A DNA stretch of 64,000 nt, taken from positions 1 through 64,000 of the forward strand of contig NZ_LGHZ01000018.1 of assembly GCF_001266615.1 (NCBI RefSeq), written 5' to 3'. Position 1 is the stretch's first letter; the number at the start of each line of letters is the position of its first letter. Under the pieces are notes generated by a model. It did not search any database and had not been told where the DNA came from. It was given only the letters and a program-made list of their open reading frames with translations. The DNA is from Kluyvera genomosp. 1. GTDB lineage: Bacteria > Pseudomonadota > Gammaproteobacteria > Enterobacterales > Enterobacteriaceae. This document shows positions 55,252 to 64,000 of the stretch, one piece after another. Position numbers and translations under genes: made by a program.

Positions 55252-57666
55252 CTAGCCGGAAAACTGGCGGAACAGCGCTCGCCCTTTCAGCAGCCGTAAC
55301 CCTAACCCGCCGCCGCACAGCGACAGCAATAGCGCCCCGCATACCGGCAGTGCCACCCACAGCCGCCAGTCCGGCGACCACGGGAAATCAAACACCTTAC
55401 TTTGCAGCAGCGCCAGCGCGGTTTCTGCCCCGATGGCGGCGACCAGGCCAGAAATGGCTCCAAGAAGCGCAAACTCAGCCCACAGCGTGGCGCGCAGCAG
55501 CGATTTGCTTGCCCCCAGTGTGCGGTAGACCACCAGCTCTTGATGACGCTGACGCATCCCCACCTGGACCTGCGCCAGCAGCAGCAATACGCCGCAGGCG
55601 GTCACCAGCACCACCATCACCTCCAGCGCCCGGCTCACCTGTGCCAGCACCTGGCCGACCTGCTTCAGGATGGCACCGATATCCAGCAGGCTCACCGTCG
55701 GGAACTCACGGTTAAGCTGGGTTAACAGCGATGTATCGCGATCCCAGCGGAAACTGGTTAGCCAGCTCTGTGGCTGACCATCCAGCGCACCGTCAGGGAA
55801 AATAAAGAAGAAGTTTGGCCGCAGGCTCTCCCAGTCCACTTTACGAATACTGCTGACTTTAGCGGTAAAGTCCTGGGTATCGCCGGTGAAGGTGACGCTA
55901 TCGCCGAGGCCGATATTCAGTCGCTGCGCCAGCCCTTCCTCAATCGAGACCTCCCCTGCCTGCGGCGGCCACGCGCCCGCCACCAGCGGATTATGCTCAG
56001 GACGCTGATTCTGCCAGGTTAAGTTCAGCTCGCGGTTAAGCGACTCGTCTTTATTGCCTTCCGTACTGTGCCCATCAATCTGCGTCAGACGCGCGCGAAC
56101 AATCGGGTAGAACGCCGCGGGGATGACCTGATGATCGGCAAGGAAGGCTTTGACCTCACTCACCTGCTCAGGAGCAATATTGATCAGGAAATAATTCGGA
56201 CTCTCCGGCGGCAACTGCTGCTGCCAGCGATCGAGCAGATCGCCGCGCAGAACGAGCAGTAGCGCCAACAACATAAACGACAGCGAGAAGGCTGCCAGCT
56301 GACTTAGCGTTGACCACGGCTGGCGCAGCAGGCGGTTGACCGCCAGTCGCAGCGGTAGCGCACGCAGCGTCAGGCGCTTTAGCACCTTCAGCAGCAGCCA
56401 GCCCACCAGCCCACACAGCGCCGCCAACACCACGGCCCCGGCAAGAACCGACCACAGCAGCGGGCTTGCGCCCATCAACCACGCCAGCAGCGCCACGGTA
56501 ATGAGGCAAACCACCGGCAGATACACTTTCAACGGCCAGACGCTGGCGACCATATCCTGACGCAGTACGCGCAGCGGCTGTGTCGCCAGTAGCAAACGAT
56601 AAGGCCGCAGCCCCACCAACAGCGAAATCACCGTCATCGAGCCGACGGCCCACAGCCACGGCCAGGCGCTGGCGGCAGGTAAGGCCGCTGGCAGCACCGG
56701 TTTTAACAAAGTCAGCAGAATAGATTCAAACACCAGCCCCATCGCGCCGCCCGCTAGCGCCGACAGCACCAGCAGCAGTCCCCATTGACCGATAATCAGT
56801 TTACGCAGCTGCGCCCGCCCGGCGCCCAGCGTTTTCAAAATCGCCACCAGATCATAGCGGCTGCGGCAGTAGTGTCCCATCGCCACAGCGACGGCAGCCA
56901 CCGCCAGCAGCAGCGTTAACAGCGCCGACAGCAGAAGGAACTGCTGCGACCGTTGCAGCGACTTCCCTAAGGCTCCGTCGTCCTGATTCGGCCCAATCCA
57001 GCGGTGTTCCGGCTTCAGCTGCGGCAGCAGCCAGCCTTCGTAGCTCGCCAGCTGCGACGGTGTACCGGCGAATTTGTAGTTCCAGCTCACCCGGCTACCG
57101 GGCTGGACTGCGCCGGTTTTGGCGACGTCGGCCAGGTTCATCATCAGGCGTGGCGCCATCTGGAAGGGATTAAAGCCGCTGTCTGGCTCCTGCAACACTT
57201 CTCCAGCAATTCGTAACGTGGCATCGCCGACATCAATGTTGTCGCCGGTTTTCAGATTCAGCAGCGCCATCAGACGCGGTGCCACCAACACTGTCCCAGC
57301 CCGCGGTTTGACGTTCACCGGCAGCGTTTGTAGGTCACCGTAAAGCGGATAATGGTCATCCACCGCTTTCACGTCCGCCAGCTGCGGCGTGTCGCCCGCC
57401 CAGGTCATGGTGGAAAAGTTAATCTGCTCGCCTACGGTTAACCCCAGAGCGCGCGCTTTTTCCAGCCACACGGGCGGCACTTCACGCGAACTGCGCAGCG
57501 CCCGGTCACCGGCCATATAGTCACGACTTTGCTGATTGAGCCCTTTGTTCATGCGGTCGCTGATGCTGCCGAGCGCCAGCACGCAGGCCACCGCCAGGCT
57601 CAGCGCCAGCCAGACAATCAGCAGCGATGGCGAACGCCATTCGCGCCAGAACCAGCGAAGAATCAT
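55252..57666 (-). CDS. ybbP: YbbP, FtsX-like ABC permease
   Basis: An 804-residue membrane protein, the E. coli length. It has an N-terminal helix, a large periplasmic domain, a first FtsX-type helix group (about 250-350), a middle segment, a second periplasmic domain and a final FtsX group (about 690-795). With YbbA it forms a MacB-like mechanotransmitter ABC complex thought to act with TesA on lipids or other hydrophobic compounds. Its start overlaps the ybbA stop by 4 bp. Confidence 0.95.
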   Translation of the reverse strand: MILRWFWREWRSPSLLIVWLALSLAVACVLALGSISDRMNKGLNQQSRDYMAGDRALRSSREVPPVWLEKARALGLTVGEQINFSTMTWAGDTPQLADVKAVDDHYPLYGDLQTLPVNVKPRAGTVLVAPRLMALLNLKTGDNIDVGDATLRIAGEVLQEPDSGFNPFQMAPRLMMNLADVAKTGAVQPGSRVSWNYKFAGTPSQLASYEGWLLPQLKPEHRWIGPNQDDGALGKSLQRSQQFLLLSALLTLLLAVAAVAVAMGHYCRSRYDLVAILKTLGAGRAQLRKLIIGQWGLLLVLSALAGGAMGLVFESILLTLLKPVLPAALPAASAWPWLWAVGSMTVISLLVGLRPYRLLLATQPLRVLRQDMVASVWPLKVYLPVVCLITVALLAWLMGASPLLWSVLAGAVVLAALCGLVGWLLLKVLKRLTLRALPLRLAVNRLLRQPWSTLSQLAAFSLSFMLLALLLVLRGDLLDRWQQQLPPESPNYFLINIAPEQVSEVKAFLADHQVIPAAFYPIVRARLTQIDGHSTEGNKDESLNRELNLTWQNQRPEHNPLVAGAWPPQAGEVSIEEGLAQRLNIGLGDSVTFTGDTQDFTAKVSSIRKVDWESLRPNFFFIFPDGALDGQPQSWLTSFRWDRDTSLLTQLNREFPTVSLLDIGAILKQVGQVLAQVSRALEVMVVLVTACGVLLLLAQVQVGMRQRHQELVVYRTLGASKSLLRATLWAEFALLGAISGLVAAIGAETALALLQSKVFDFPWSPDWRLWVALPVCGALLLSLCGGGLGLRLLKGRALFRQFSG

Positions 57667-58349
57667 GCTTCCTCCCGCAGTTGCCCATCGACCAGCCTCA
57701 GTCGACGATCGCAGCGCGCGGCCAACTGGGCATCGTGAGTCACCAGAATCAGCGTGGTGCCGTGTTCACGGTTTAAAGAAAACAGCAGATCGGCAATTTT
57801 GTCGCCGGTCTGGCGGTCGAGGTTGCCCGTCGGTTCATCGGCAAACAGCAGATCTGGCCTGCCGTTAAAGGCGCGGGCCAGCGCCACACGCTGCTGTTCA
57901 CCGCCGGAAAGCTGCGCCGGAAGATGCTGTAAACGCTTGCCCAGCCCCAGTTGTTCAAGCAGCGCTTTCGCGCCCTGTCGGCTCTGCTTATCGCTTTCGC
58001 CGCGCAGTAACGCGGGCAGTTCAACGTTTTCCAGCGCGTTCAGCGTCGGGATCAACATAAACGATTGAAAGACAAACCCAATATGCTGAGCACGTAAGCG
58101 CGCACGCGCCTCTTCATCCATTTTCTCTAACGGATGGCCCAGCAACTTGACCTCACCGCTGCTGCCGTCATCAAGGCCAGCTAAGATAGCCAACAGCGTC
58201 GACTTACCAGAGCCAGACTCGCCAATTAAAGCAAGGGTTTGCGCCGGTTTGACAATCAGGTTAACTCCGGTAAGGATGGAGAGCTCATGCTCCCCCTGAC
58301 CGACGGATTTCTTAAGATGATGAACTTCAAGTACGTTTTCCGCTGGCAT
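57663..58349 (-). CDS. ybbA: YbbA, ABC ATPase partner of YbbP
   Basis: A 228-residue LolD/MacB-type ATPase with Walker A GESGSGKST, signature LSGGEQQR and Walker B LLFADEPTGNLD. It is the same length as E. coli YbbA. Its first 33 bases overlap the start of the divergent tesA gene, so each promoter lies inside the other gene. Confidence 0.95.
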   Translation of the reverse strand: MPAENVLEVHHLKKSVGQGEHELSILTGVNLIVKPAQTLALIGESGSGKSTLLAILAGLDDGSSGEVKLLGHPLEKMDEEARARLRAQHIGFVFQSFMLIPTLNALENVELPALLRGESDKQSRQGAKALLEQLGLGKRLQHLPAQLSGGEQQRVALARAFNGRPDLLFADEPTGNLDRQTGDKIADLLFSLNREHGTTLILVTHDAQLAARCDRRLRLVDGQLREEA

Positions 58350-58949
58350 TTGCCTGTCCTGTTTTTGATTCTGTTAAGCTTTCGCGCCGCGGCGGCGGAC
58401 ACGCTGTTAGTTCTGGGTGACAGCCTGAGTGCAGGCTATCGCATGGCAGGCAATACCGCCTGGCCCGCCCTGTTAAATGATAAATGGCAGCCAAAAACCA
58501 CTGTCGTCAACGCCAGTATCAGCGGCGACACCGCTCAGCAGGGGCTGGCTCGCCTGCCCGCGCTGCTCAAACAACATCAACCACGCTGGGTACTGGTGGA
58601 GCTTGGCGGTAACGATGGGCTGCGCGGTTTTCCACCGCAGCAGATTGAACAAACTCTGCGCACTATTTTGCAGCAGCTCAAAGCGGCCAACGTCCAACCG
58701 TTATTAATGCAAATTCGTCTGCCAGCAAACTATGGACGCCGCTATAATGAGGCCTTTAGCGCCGTGTATCCAAAGCTTGCCAGCGAGTTCTCCGTTCCAC
58801 TGCTGCCCTTCTTTATGGAAGAGGTTTATCTCAAGCCGCAGTGGATGCAGGATGATGGCATCCATCCCAACCGTGACGCCCAGCCGTTTATTGCCGACTG
58901 GATGGCGACACGTCTGGCTCCATTAGTTAATCACGACGCCGGAAAGTAA
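58317..58949 (+). CDS. tesA: TesA, periplasmic thioesterase I / lysophospholipase L1
   Basis: A 210-residue SGNH hydrolase with a signal peptide (LFLILLSFRAAAA, cut at about 28). Motifs are GDSLSAGY (nucleophile serine), GGNDG and the DGIHPN catalytic dyad. It hydrolyses acyl-CoA and lysophospholipids. Start chosen at the ATG pair at 58317/58320 (MMNF, as in E. coli); frames further upstream are antisense to ybbA. Confidence 0.95.
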   Translation: MMNFKYVFRWHLPVLFLILLSFRAAAADTLLVLGDSLSAGYRMAGNTAWPALLNDKWQPKTTVVNASISGDTAQQGLARLPALLKQHQPRWVLVELGGNDGLRGFPPQQIEQTLRTILQQLKAANVQPLLMQIRLPANYGRRYNEAFSAVYPKLASEFSVPLLPFFMEEVYLKPQWMQDDGIHPNRDAQPFIADWMATRLAPLVNHDAGK

Positions 58950-58971
58950 AGCGGTGTCTTCAGGTAAAGTT

Positions 58972-59739
58972 ATGCAAAAATCGGTCTTAATTACAGGATG
59001 TTCCAGTGGGATTGGTCTTGAAAGCGCACTTGAGCTAAAGCGTCAGGGGTTTCGCGTGCTGGCCGCCTGCCGCAAACCCGAGGATGTCAAGCGCATGGAC
59101 GGCATGGGGCTAACGGGGATTCTCCTCGATCTCGATAGCCCGGAAAGCGTTGATAACGCAGCAGACCAGGTGATGACCCTGACGAACAATCGCCTGTTTG
59201 GTCTGTTTAATAATGCTGGATACGGCGTTTATGGGCCGTTGGAGAGCATTAGCCGCGCGCAAATGGTGCAGCAATTTTCCGCCAACTTTTTTGGCGTTCA
59301 TCAGTTGACCATGCGCCTGCTGCCCGCCATGGTGCCGCACGGCGAAGGTCGTATCGTGATGACTTCATCGGTGATGGGACTGATTTCGACCCCGGGGCGC
59401 GGCGCGTATGCCGCCAGCAAGTACGCACTGGAAGCATGGTCGGATGCCCTGCGCATGGAGTTACGCCATAGCGGCGTTAAAGTCAGCTTGATTGAACCGG
59501 GCCCTATTCGCACTCGCTTTACCGACAACGTCAATCAGACCAGTGATACGGCGGTGGAAAATCCGGGTATCGCTGCACGATTCACCCTGGGCCCAGACGC
59601 GGTAGTGGAGAAAGTACGCCATGCGTTTATTAGCGATAAACCTAAGCTGCGCTATCCGGTTACGCTGGTGACTCATGCGGTAGGCTGGTTAAAACGCCTG
59701 CTACCGGCTCGCTTGATGGACAAAATTCTGCAGGGCTAA
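58972..59739 (+). CDS. ybbO: YbbO, NADP-dependent SDR aldehyde reductase
   Basis: A 255-residue short-chain dehydrogenase with TGCSSGIG, NNAG and YAASK motifs. E. coli YbbO reduces aldehydes, including retinal, in vitro. I favour the ATG at 58972 (MQKSVLITG) with AGGT seven bases ahead; a GTG at 58954 gives 261 residues and is also possible. It follows tesA closely. Confidence 0.92.
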   Translation: MQKSVLITGCSSGIGLESALELKRQGFRVLAACRKPEDVKRMDGMGLTGILLDLDSPESVDNAADQVMTLTNNRLFGLFNNAGYGVYGPLESISRAQMVQQFSANFFGVHQLTMRLLPAMVPHGEGRIVMTSSVMGLISTPGRGAYAASKYALEAWSDALRMELRHSGVKVSLIEPGPIRTRFTDNVNQTSDTAVENPGIAARFTLGPDAVVEKVRHAFISDKPKLRYPVTLVTHAVGWLKRLLPARLMDKILQG

Positions 59740-59797
59740 GTTGAAGCGCACGCTTTTGCCCCCATCTCGAATACAAACCGATTATAGGGAATGACTT

Positions 59798-60652
59798 ATG
59801 TCCGTACAGAGTATCGTAAACATCACAGAAGCTAACCTGCACCAGACTCTGGAGCAATCCACCACCGTGCCGGTGCTGTTCTATTTCTGGTCCGAGCGCA
59901 GCCAGCACTGTCTGGAGTTGACGCCGGTGCTGGAAAGCCTGGCCGCGCAGTACAACGGCCAATTTATTCTGGCGAAGGTTGACTGTGATGCAGAACAAAT
60001 GGTCGCTTCCCAGTTTGGTCTGCGTGCCATTCCTACCGTCTATCTGTTCCAGAATGGTCAGCCGGTAGACGGCTTCCAGGGCCCGCAGCCGGAAGAAGCC
60101 ATCCGTGCACTGCTGGATAAAGTGCTGCCGCGTGAAGAAGAACTGAAAGCACAGCAAGCGCTGGCGCTGATTCAGGAAGGCAACCACGCCGAGGCGCTGC
60201 CGCTGCTGAAAGACGCCTGGCAGCTCTCCGGTCAGGACAGCCAGATTGGCCTGCTGCTGGCGGAAACGCAGATTGCGCTTAACCGTTCAGAAGACGCCGA
60301 GGCCGTGCTGAAAACCATTCCACTGCAGGATCAGGATACCCATTATCAGGGCCTGCTGGCGCAGATTGAGCTACTGAAAAAAGCGGCGGACACCCCAGAA
60401 ATCCAGCAGCTCCAGCAGCAGGTTGAGCAGAACCCGGAAGATGCCGAGCTGGCCTCTAAGCTGGCGCTGCAGCTGCATCAGGTAGGGCGTAATGAAGAAG
60501 CGCTGGAGCTGTTGTTCAGCCACCTGCGCAAAGATTTAGGTGCCGCGGACGGCCAGGCGCGCAAAATGCTGCAGGAAATTCTGGCGGCACTCGGTACCGG
60601 CGATGCGCTGGCATCGAAGTACCGCCGTCAGCTGTACTCCCTGCTGTACTAA
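59798..60652 (+). CDS. cnoX: CnoX (YbbN), chaperone-redoxin
   Basis: A 284-residue protein with an N-terminal thioredoxin domain and C-terminal tetratricopeptide repeats (about 115-284). The thioredoxin active site reads SQHC instead of CxxC, as in E. coli CnoX, so it lacks oxidoreductase activity. It guards proteins against hypochlorous acid damage and hands clients to GroEL. Confidence 0.96.
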   Translation: MSVQSIVNITEANLHQTLEQSTTVPVLFYFWSERSQHCLELTPVLESLAAQYNGQFILAKVDCDAEQMVASQFGLRAIPTVYLFQNGQPVDGFQGPQPEEAIRALLDKVLPREEELKAQQALALIQEGNHAEALPLLKDAWQLSGQDSQIGLLLAETQIALNRSEDAEAVLKTIPLQDQDTHYQGLLAQIELLKKAADTPEIQQLQQQVEQNPEDAELASKLALQLHQVGRNEEALELLFSHLRKDLGAADGQARKMLQEILAALGTGDALASKYRRQLYSLLY

Positions 60653-60679
60653 GTCTCTTTCAGCACGACCACTGTTCAT

Positions 60680-60710
60680 CGCCCGGCGCACAGCACGCTG
60701 GCTCCGGGCG
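60680..60710. terminator. Hairpin between convergent cnoX and fetB
   Basis: CGCCCGG and CCGGGCG with a 17-nt loop lie in the 65-bp gap between the stops. It looks like a REP-type or two-way terminator hairpin. Confidence 0.5.
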
Positions 60711-60717
60711 ATACGCT

Positions 60718-61500
60718 TCACGAACTTTTCTTCAACTGCGTCACCACTAGCTGGTGGCGGGCGTTGTAAAACTTCCGATAGGTCAGGTAGCAGGCGATAA
60801 TCGTCGACAGGCTGGCGGTTGAAAGCAGCATAAAGGTCACCATAATCTGGTACTTAATCGCTTTTACCGGGTCGATACCGGCAAAAATCAGCCCTGACAT
60901 CATCCCAGGCAGGCTCACCAACCCGACGGTTTTCGCTGAGTCGACCGTTGGGATAAGCGATGCGCGGATGCTTTCGCGAATCAGCCGTGCCGAAGCCATT
61001 TTCGGCGTGGCACCCAGGCTTAATTTTTCCTGAATCTGCTGCTGTTCGGCGCTAAAGCGCTGCCCCAGATTGTTGTAGCACAGGCCCACCGCGATCATTG
61101 CGTTACCAGCGATCATCCCGGAGATCGGGATCACCTGCATTGGCACAAAGGCAATGGAGCCAGAAAATACCAGCACCGCCAGCGTCAAACCAGCACCGGT
61201 GGTAATGGCGATAAACGAGGAAACAAATGCTTTATCAATGTATTTGCTGCGCTTTTGCGCGTTGTAGGCGGCGTTAAAGCAGATAAACAGCACCATACAC
61301 AGCGTCAACACCGCGTGGTTGACGTTAAAGATATATTTCAGCACATAACCGACGATAATCAGCTGCACCACCGCCCGGCAGATGCTCCAGATGATGTCTT
61401 TTTCCAGCGCCAGCTTTTCCCGATAGCTTACCAGCACGGCAATCAACACCAGCACCATGGAAAGCGCTAACGATTCATTGGTAATAATATGATCATTCAT
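60718..61500 (-). CDS. fetB: FetB (YbbM), iron export ABC permease
   Basis: A 260-residue permease with about seven helices (E. coli 259). The loop SLGATPKMASARLIRESIRASLIP contacts FetA. With FetA it exports iron and protects against peroxide stress. Start at 61500 (MNDHIITNESLA) overlaps the fetA stop by 8 bp. Confidence 0.95.
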   Translation of the reverse strand: MNDHIITNESLALSMVLVLIAVLVSYREKLALEKDIIWSICRAVVQLIIVGYVLKYIFNVNHAVLTLCMVLFICFNAAYNAQKRSKYIDKAFVSSFIAITTGAGLTLAVLVFSGSIAFVPMQVIPISGMIAGNAMIAVGLCYNNLGQRFSAEQQQIQEKLSLGATPKMASARLIRESIRASLIPTVDSAKTVGLVSLPGMMSGLIFAGIDPVKAIKYQIMVTFMLLSTASLSTIIACYLTYRKFYNARHQLVVTQLKKSS

Positions 61501-62170
61501 GGTGTGCCTCCTGCACGTTCTCACGATGGGATGGCAGCGTGATCACTTCATCCGCATGGCTAATTTCATCTTTATCGTGGGTCACCCACAGTACCGCCAC
61601 CTGCTTATCGCGAACGTACTGATGAATAATGTCGTTAACGTTCTTTTTATTGCTCTCGTCCAGCGCGCTGGTTATTTCATCCAGCAGCAGCACCTTCGGC
61701 AGAAATTGCAGATTGCGAATTAACGAAACCCGCTGTTTCTCCCCGCCTGAGAGCTCGTTTATCGATTTTGACAGCGTTTCTTCCGGTAAACCGAAATGCG
61801 CTAGCTGCGACAGAAAACGTTCCGGCTCCGGCTGCTTACCGCGAATTTGCCAGGGAAAAATCAGGTTGTCATAAACCGTATCGCCAAACAGCGCCGGGGT
61901 TTGCGCGCAGTATGAGACCTGCTGGCGATAGGCTTCCGGCGATAGCGTGGTTATCTCTTTGCCTTCAAAGAGAATCTCACCGCTGCTCGGCGAAAGCAGC
62001 GAAGCGATGATTTTTAATAACGTGCTTTTCCCACAGCCAGAGGGGCCGGTAATTAACTTAAATTCGCCAGGAGCAATGCTGAGATTTATCTGTTCCAGTA
62101 TCGTATTTCCGCCGATATCAAAGCCCACATTTTTGAGCTGCAAAATAGCGCTATTTTCCATTGTTGCCAT
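61493..62170 (-). CDS. fetA: FetA (YbbL), iron export ABC ATPase
   Basis: A 225-residue ATPase with Walker A GPSGCGKST, signature ELSGGEKQR and Walker B VLLLDEITSALDE. AGGA precedes the ATG at 62170. It is co-transcribed with fetB and divergent from qmcA. Confidence 0.95.
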   Translation of the reverse strand: MATMENSAILQLKNVGFDIGGNTILEQINLSIAPGEFKLITGPSGCGKSTLLKIIASLLSPSSGEILFEGKEITTLSPEAYRQQVSYCAQTPALFGDTVYDNLIFPWQIRGKQPEPERFLSQLAHFGLPEETLSKSINELSGGEKQRVSLIRNLQFLPKVLLLDEITSALDESNKKNVNDIIHQYVRDKQVAVLWVTHDKDEISHADEVITLPSHRENVQEAHHE

Positions 62171-62290
62171 TCCATATCCTGATTTTTTCTTTTGTCCCTA
62201 CAGTGTAACGCCAATTAATTTCAGGGGGCGAATTTCAGCATCATTGCCGATATACTTATTGAGGTTACGGACAGTTAAACAGGAGGTTTT

Positions 62291-63208
62291 ATGCTGGTAT
62301 TTATCCCTATTCTTATCTTCGTCGCGCTGGTGGTTGTCGCAGCGGGCGTCAAAATTGTGCCGCAGGGCTATCAATGGACGGTTGAGCGCTTTGGTCGCTA
62401 CACCAAAACGCTGCATCCGGGTTTAAGCCTGGTGGTGCCGTTTATGGATCGTATTGGTCGTAAGATCAACATGATGGAACAGGTCCTCGACATTCCATCG
62501 CAGGAAGTTATCTCCAAAGATAACGCCAACGTGGCGATTGATGCGGTCTGCTTTATTCAGGTTATCGACGCGCCGAAAGCGGCGTACGAGGTCAGCAATC
62601 TGGAGTTGGCCATTATCAATCTGACGATGACCAACATCCGTACCGTGCTCGGCTCGATGGAGCTGGATGAAATGCTCTCCCAGCGCGATAACATCAACAC
62701 TCGCCTGCTGCACATCGTCGATGAAGCCACCAATCCGTGGGGCATCAAAATCACCCGTATCGAGATTCGCGACGTGCGCCCACCGGCGGAGCTGATTGAT
62801 GCGATGAACGCACAGATGAAGGCCGAGCGTACTAAGCGTGCCTATATTCTGGAAGCCGAAGGGATTCGACAGGCGCAGATCGTGAAAGCCGAAGGTGAAA
62901 AACAGGCGCAGATTCTTACCGCCGAAGGTGAACGTCAGTCGGCGTTCCTGCAAGCGGAAGCGCGTGAACGCTCGGCGGAAGCAGAAGCCCGAGCCACCAA
63001 AATGGTGTCAGAGGCGATTGCCGCCGGTGATATTCAGGCTGTGAACTACTTCGTGGCGCAGAAATATACCGACGCACTCCAGCAAATCGGTTCGTCGAAT
63101 AACAGCAAAGTGGTCATGATGCCGCTGGATGCCAGCAGCCTGATGGGTTCCATCGCCGGGATCGCTGAGCTGGTAAAAGACAGCGCCAGCGAACGGAAAT
63201 CATCATGA
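62291..63208 (+). CDS. qmcA: QmcA (YbbK), SPFH/band 7 membrane protein
   Basis: A 305-residue protein with an N-terminal membrane helix, a stomatin/prohibitin (band 7) domain and a long alanine- and glutamate-rich coiled coil ([16 protein letters not shown]). E. coli QmcA is the same length and sits in functional membrane microdomains near FtsH. It overlaps ybbJ by 4 bp. Confidence 0.96.
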   Translation: MLVFIPILIFVALVVVAAGVKIVPQGYQWTVERFGRYTKTLHPGLSLVVPFMDRIGRKINMMEQVLDIPSQEVISKDNANVAIDAVCFIQVIDAPKAAYEVSNLELAIINLTMTNIRTVLGSMELDEMLSQRDNINTRLLHIVDEATNPWGIKITRIEIRDVRPPAELIDAMNAQMKAERTKRAYILEAEGIRQAQIVKAEGEKQAQILTAEGERQSAFLQAEARERSAEAEARATKMVSEAIAAGDIQAVNYFVAQKYTDALQQIGSSNNSKVVMMPLDASSLMGSIAGIAELVKDSASERKSS

Positions 63209-63666
63209 TTGCCCTGGTGCTCGCGCACCCGCATATCTTCTGGCTGAGTCTCGGCGGCCTGCTGCTGGCGGCAGAAATGCTCGGCGGCAGCGGCTATTTG
63301 TTGTGGAGCGGCGTCGCTGCGGCGGTCACCGGACTGTTGACGTGGATTCTGCCGATTGGCTGGGAGTGGCAAGGCACGCTGTTTGCGGTGCTCACGCTGC
63401 TGGCGGCCTGGCTATGGTGGAAATGGCTAAGCCGTCGTGCTGACCGTCAGCGCCCTGCCGAAGGGCAGCTTAACCAGCGTGGCCAACAGCTGTTGGGGCA
63501 ACGCTTTACGCTCGACAGCACGCTAGTTAACGGCCGCGGTCATATGCGCGTCGGCGACAGCTCATGGCCTGTTATCGCCGATGACGATCTGCCAGCAGGG
63601 AGTAAAGTAGAAGTCGTCGCCGTAGAAGGGATCGTTCTGCGCATCCGAATTGCCCCGCCGCGCTAA
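63205..63666 (+). CDS. ybbJ: YbbJ, NfeD-type partner of QmcA
   Basis: A 153-residue protein with three membrane helices at the N-terminus and a C-terminal OB-fold (about 90-150), typical of NfeD proteins that accompany SPFH proteins. The start overlaps the qmcA stop (ATGA). Confidence 0.94.
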   Translation: MIALVLAHPHIFWLSLGGLLLAAEMLGGSGYLLWSGVAAAVTGLLTWILPIGWEWQGTLFAVLTLLAAWLWWKWLSRRADRQRPAEGQLNQRGQQLLGQRFTLDSTLVNGRGHMRVGDSSWPVIADDDLPAGSKVEVVAVEGIVLRIRIAPPR

Positions 63667-63669
63667 CAA

Positions 63670-64000
63670 TCAGGCCTGGGCTTTACGGTGGCAGCAGCCG
63701 GAGAGATTGTCGATAATCGGGCAGTCGGCGCTGTCATCGCCCGGGCAGGAAGCGGCCAGCGACATCAGCTGGTCGCGCATCGCCTGCAAATCGCGAATAT
63801 GACGCTCGATATCAGCGACTTTTTGCAGCGTATACGCCTTCACATCCGCGCTGTGGCGTTTGGGATCGTTAAACAAATTCACCAGTTCGCCGCACTCCTC
63901 CAGATTGAACCCCACCTGTCGCGCCTGGCGCAGCAGCGTAAATTCATCCAGATGCTTTTGCGTATAGCTACGGTAGCCGTTCTCGCTGCGCAGCGGCGGC
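63670..64000 (-). CDS. cueR: CueR, copper-responsive MerR regulator (5' end outside window)
   Basis: The last 110 codons of CueR run to the window edge; E. coli CueR has 135 residues. The visible part includes the winged-helix wing ([17 protein letters not shown]), the dimer helix and the copper loop [10 protein letters not shown] with both Cu(I)-binding cysteines, followed by a CC pair near the end. It activates copA and cueO in response to Cu, Ag or Au. It converges on ybbJ with a 3-bp gap. The GTG at 63915 is internal, not a start. Confidence 0.95.
   Translation of the reverse strand, partial: PPLRSENGYRSYTQKHLDEFTLLRQARQVGFNLEECGELVNLFNDPKRHSADVKAYTLQKVADIERHIRDLQAMRDQLMSLAASCPGDDSADCPIIDNLSGCCHRKAQA

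Overview
The window is a stretch of chromosome from an enteric gammaproteobacterium, most likely of the Klebsiella/Raoultella group or a close relative. Two blocks keep Escherichia coli gene order. One is ybdJ-ybdF-nfsB-mscM(ybdG)-pheP. The other is argU-folD-ybcJ-ybcI ... cysS-ppiB-lpxH-purE-purK-selU ... ybbP-ybbA-tesA-ybbO-cnoX-fetB-fetA-qmcA-ybbJ-cueR. A complete ramR-romA-ramA locus, which E. coli lacks, sits between ybdJ and ybdF, as in Klebsiella and Enterobacter. I saw no transposase, integrase, phage gene, CRISPR array or rRNA; the only tRNA gene is argU.

Layout. 0.1-7.3 kb: a probable taurine-nitrogen cluster, with a class III aminotransferase, sulfoacetaldehyde reductase (IsfD), a polar amino acid ABC importer and a MocR-type PLP-dependent regulator. 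7.3-14.2 kb: an RND efflux pump with its adaptor, and a P2-type cation ATPase with altered ion-site residues. 14.2-14.8 kb: an AT-rich gap holding a 36-residue membrane protein. 14.8-18.5 kb: ybdJ, ramA, romA, ramR, ybdF and nfsB. 18.5-19.3 kb: a HigBA-like toxin-antitoxin pair between two identical 26-bp repeats. 19.3-23.0 kb: an MmyB-type regulator with a divergent drug-type MFS pump, then mscM. 23.0-27.6 kb: a LacI-controlled sugar operon (MFS, TIM-barrel isomerase, Gfo/Idh/MocA dehydrogenase). 27.8-31.7 kb: pheP and a Fur-boxed TonB receptor. 31.8-36.7 kb: accessory genes (DMT exporter, LOG-Nudix pair, LysR with a secreted NylB-like serine hydrolase, LexA-boxed sbmC) ending at argU.

36.8-47.9 kb: housekeeping genes for folate (folD), translation (cysS), lipid A (lpxH), purine (purEK) and selenouridine tRNA (selU), interrupted by a xapA-MFS-LysR nucleoside module. 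47.9-55 kb: a five-gene peptide-type ABC importer whose binding protein is an apparent inner-membrane lipoprotein, plus a porin. 55.2-64 kb: the conserved ybb block, ending in a cueR gene cut by the window edge.

Three main themes run through the window. One is regulated defence against toxic compounds: RamR/RamA, RND and MFS pumps, nitroreductase and CueR. The second is scavenging of nitrogen, sugars, peptides and nucleosides by self-regulated cassettes inserted between core genes. The third is core metabolism. The most promising undescribed material is the taurine-like cluster with its unusual binding protein, the LacI/Gfo-Idh sugar operon, the repeat-flanked toxin-antitoxin pair, the atypical P2 ATPase and the small membrane protein.
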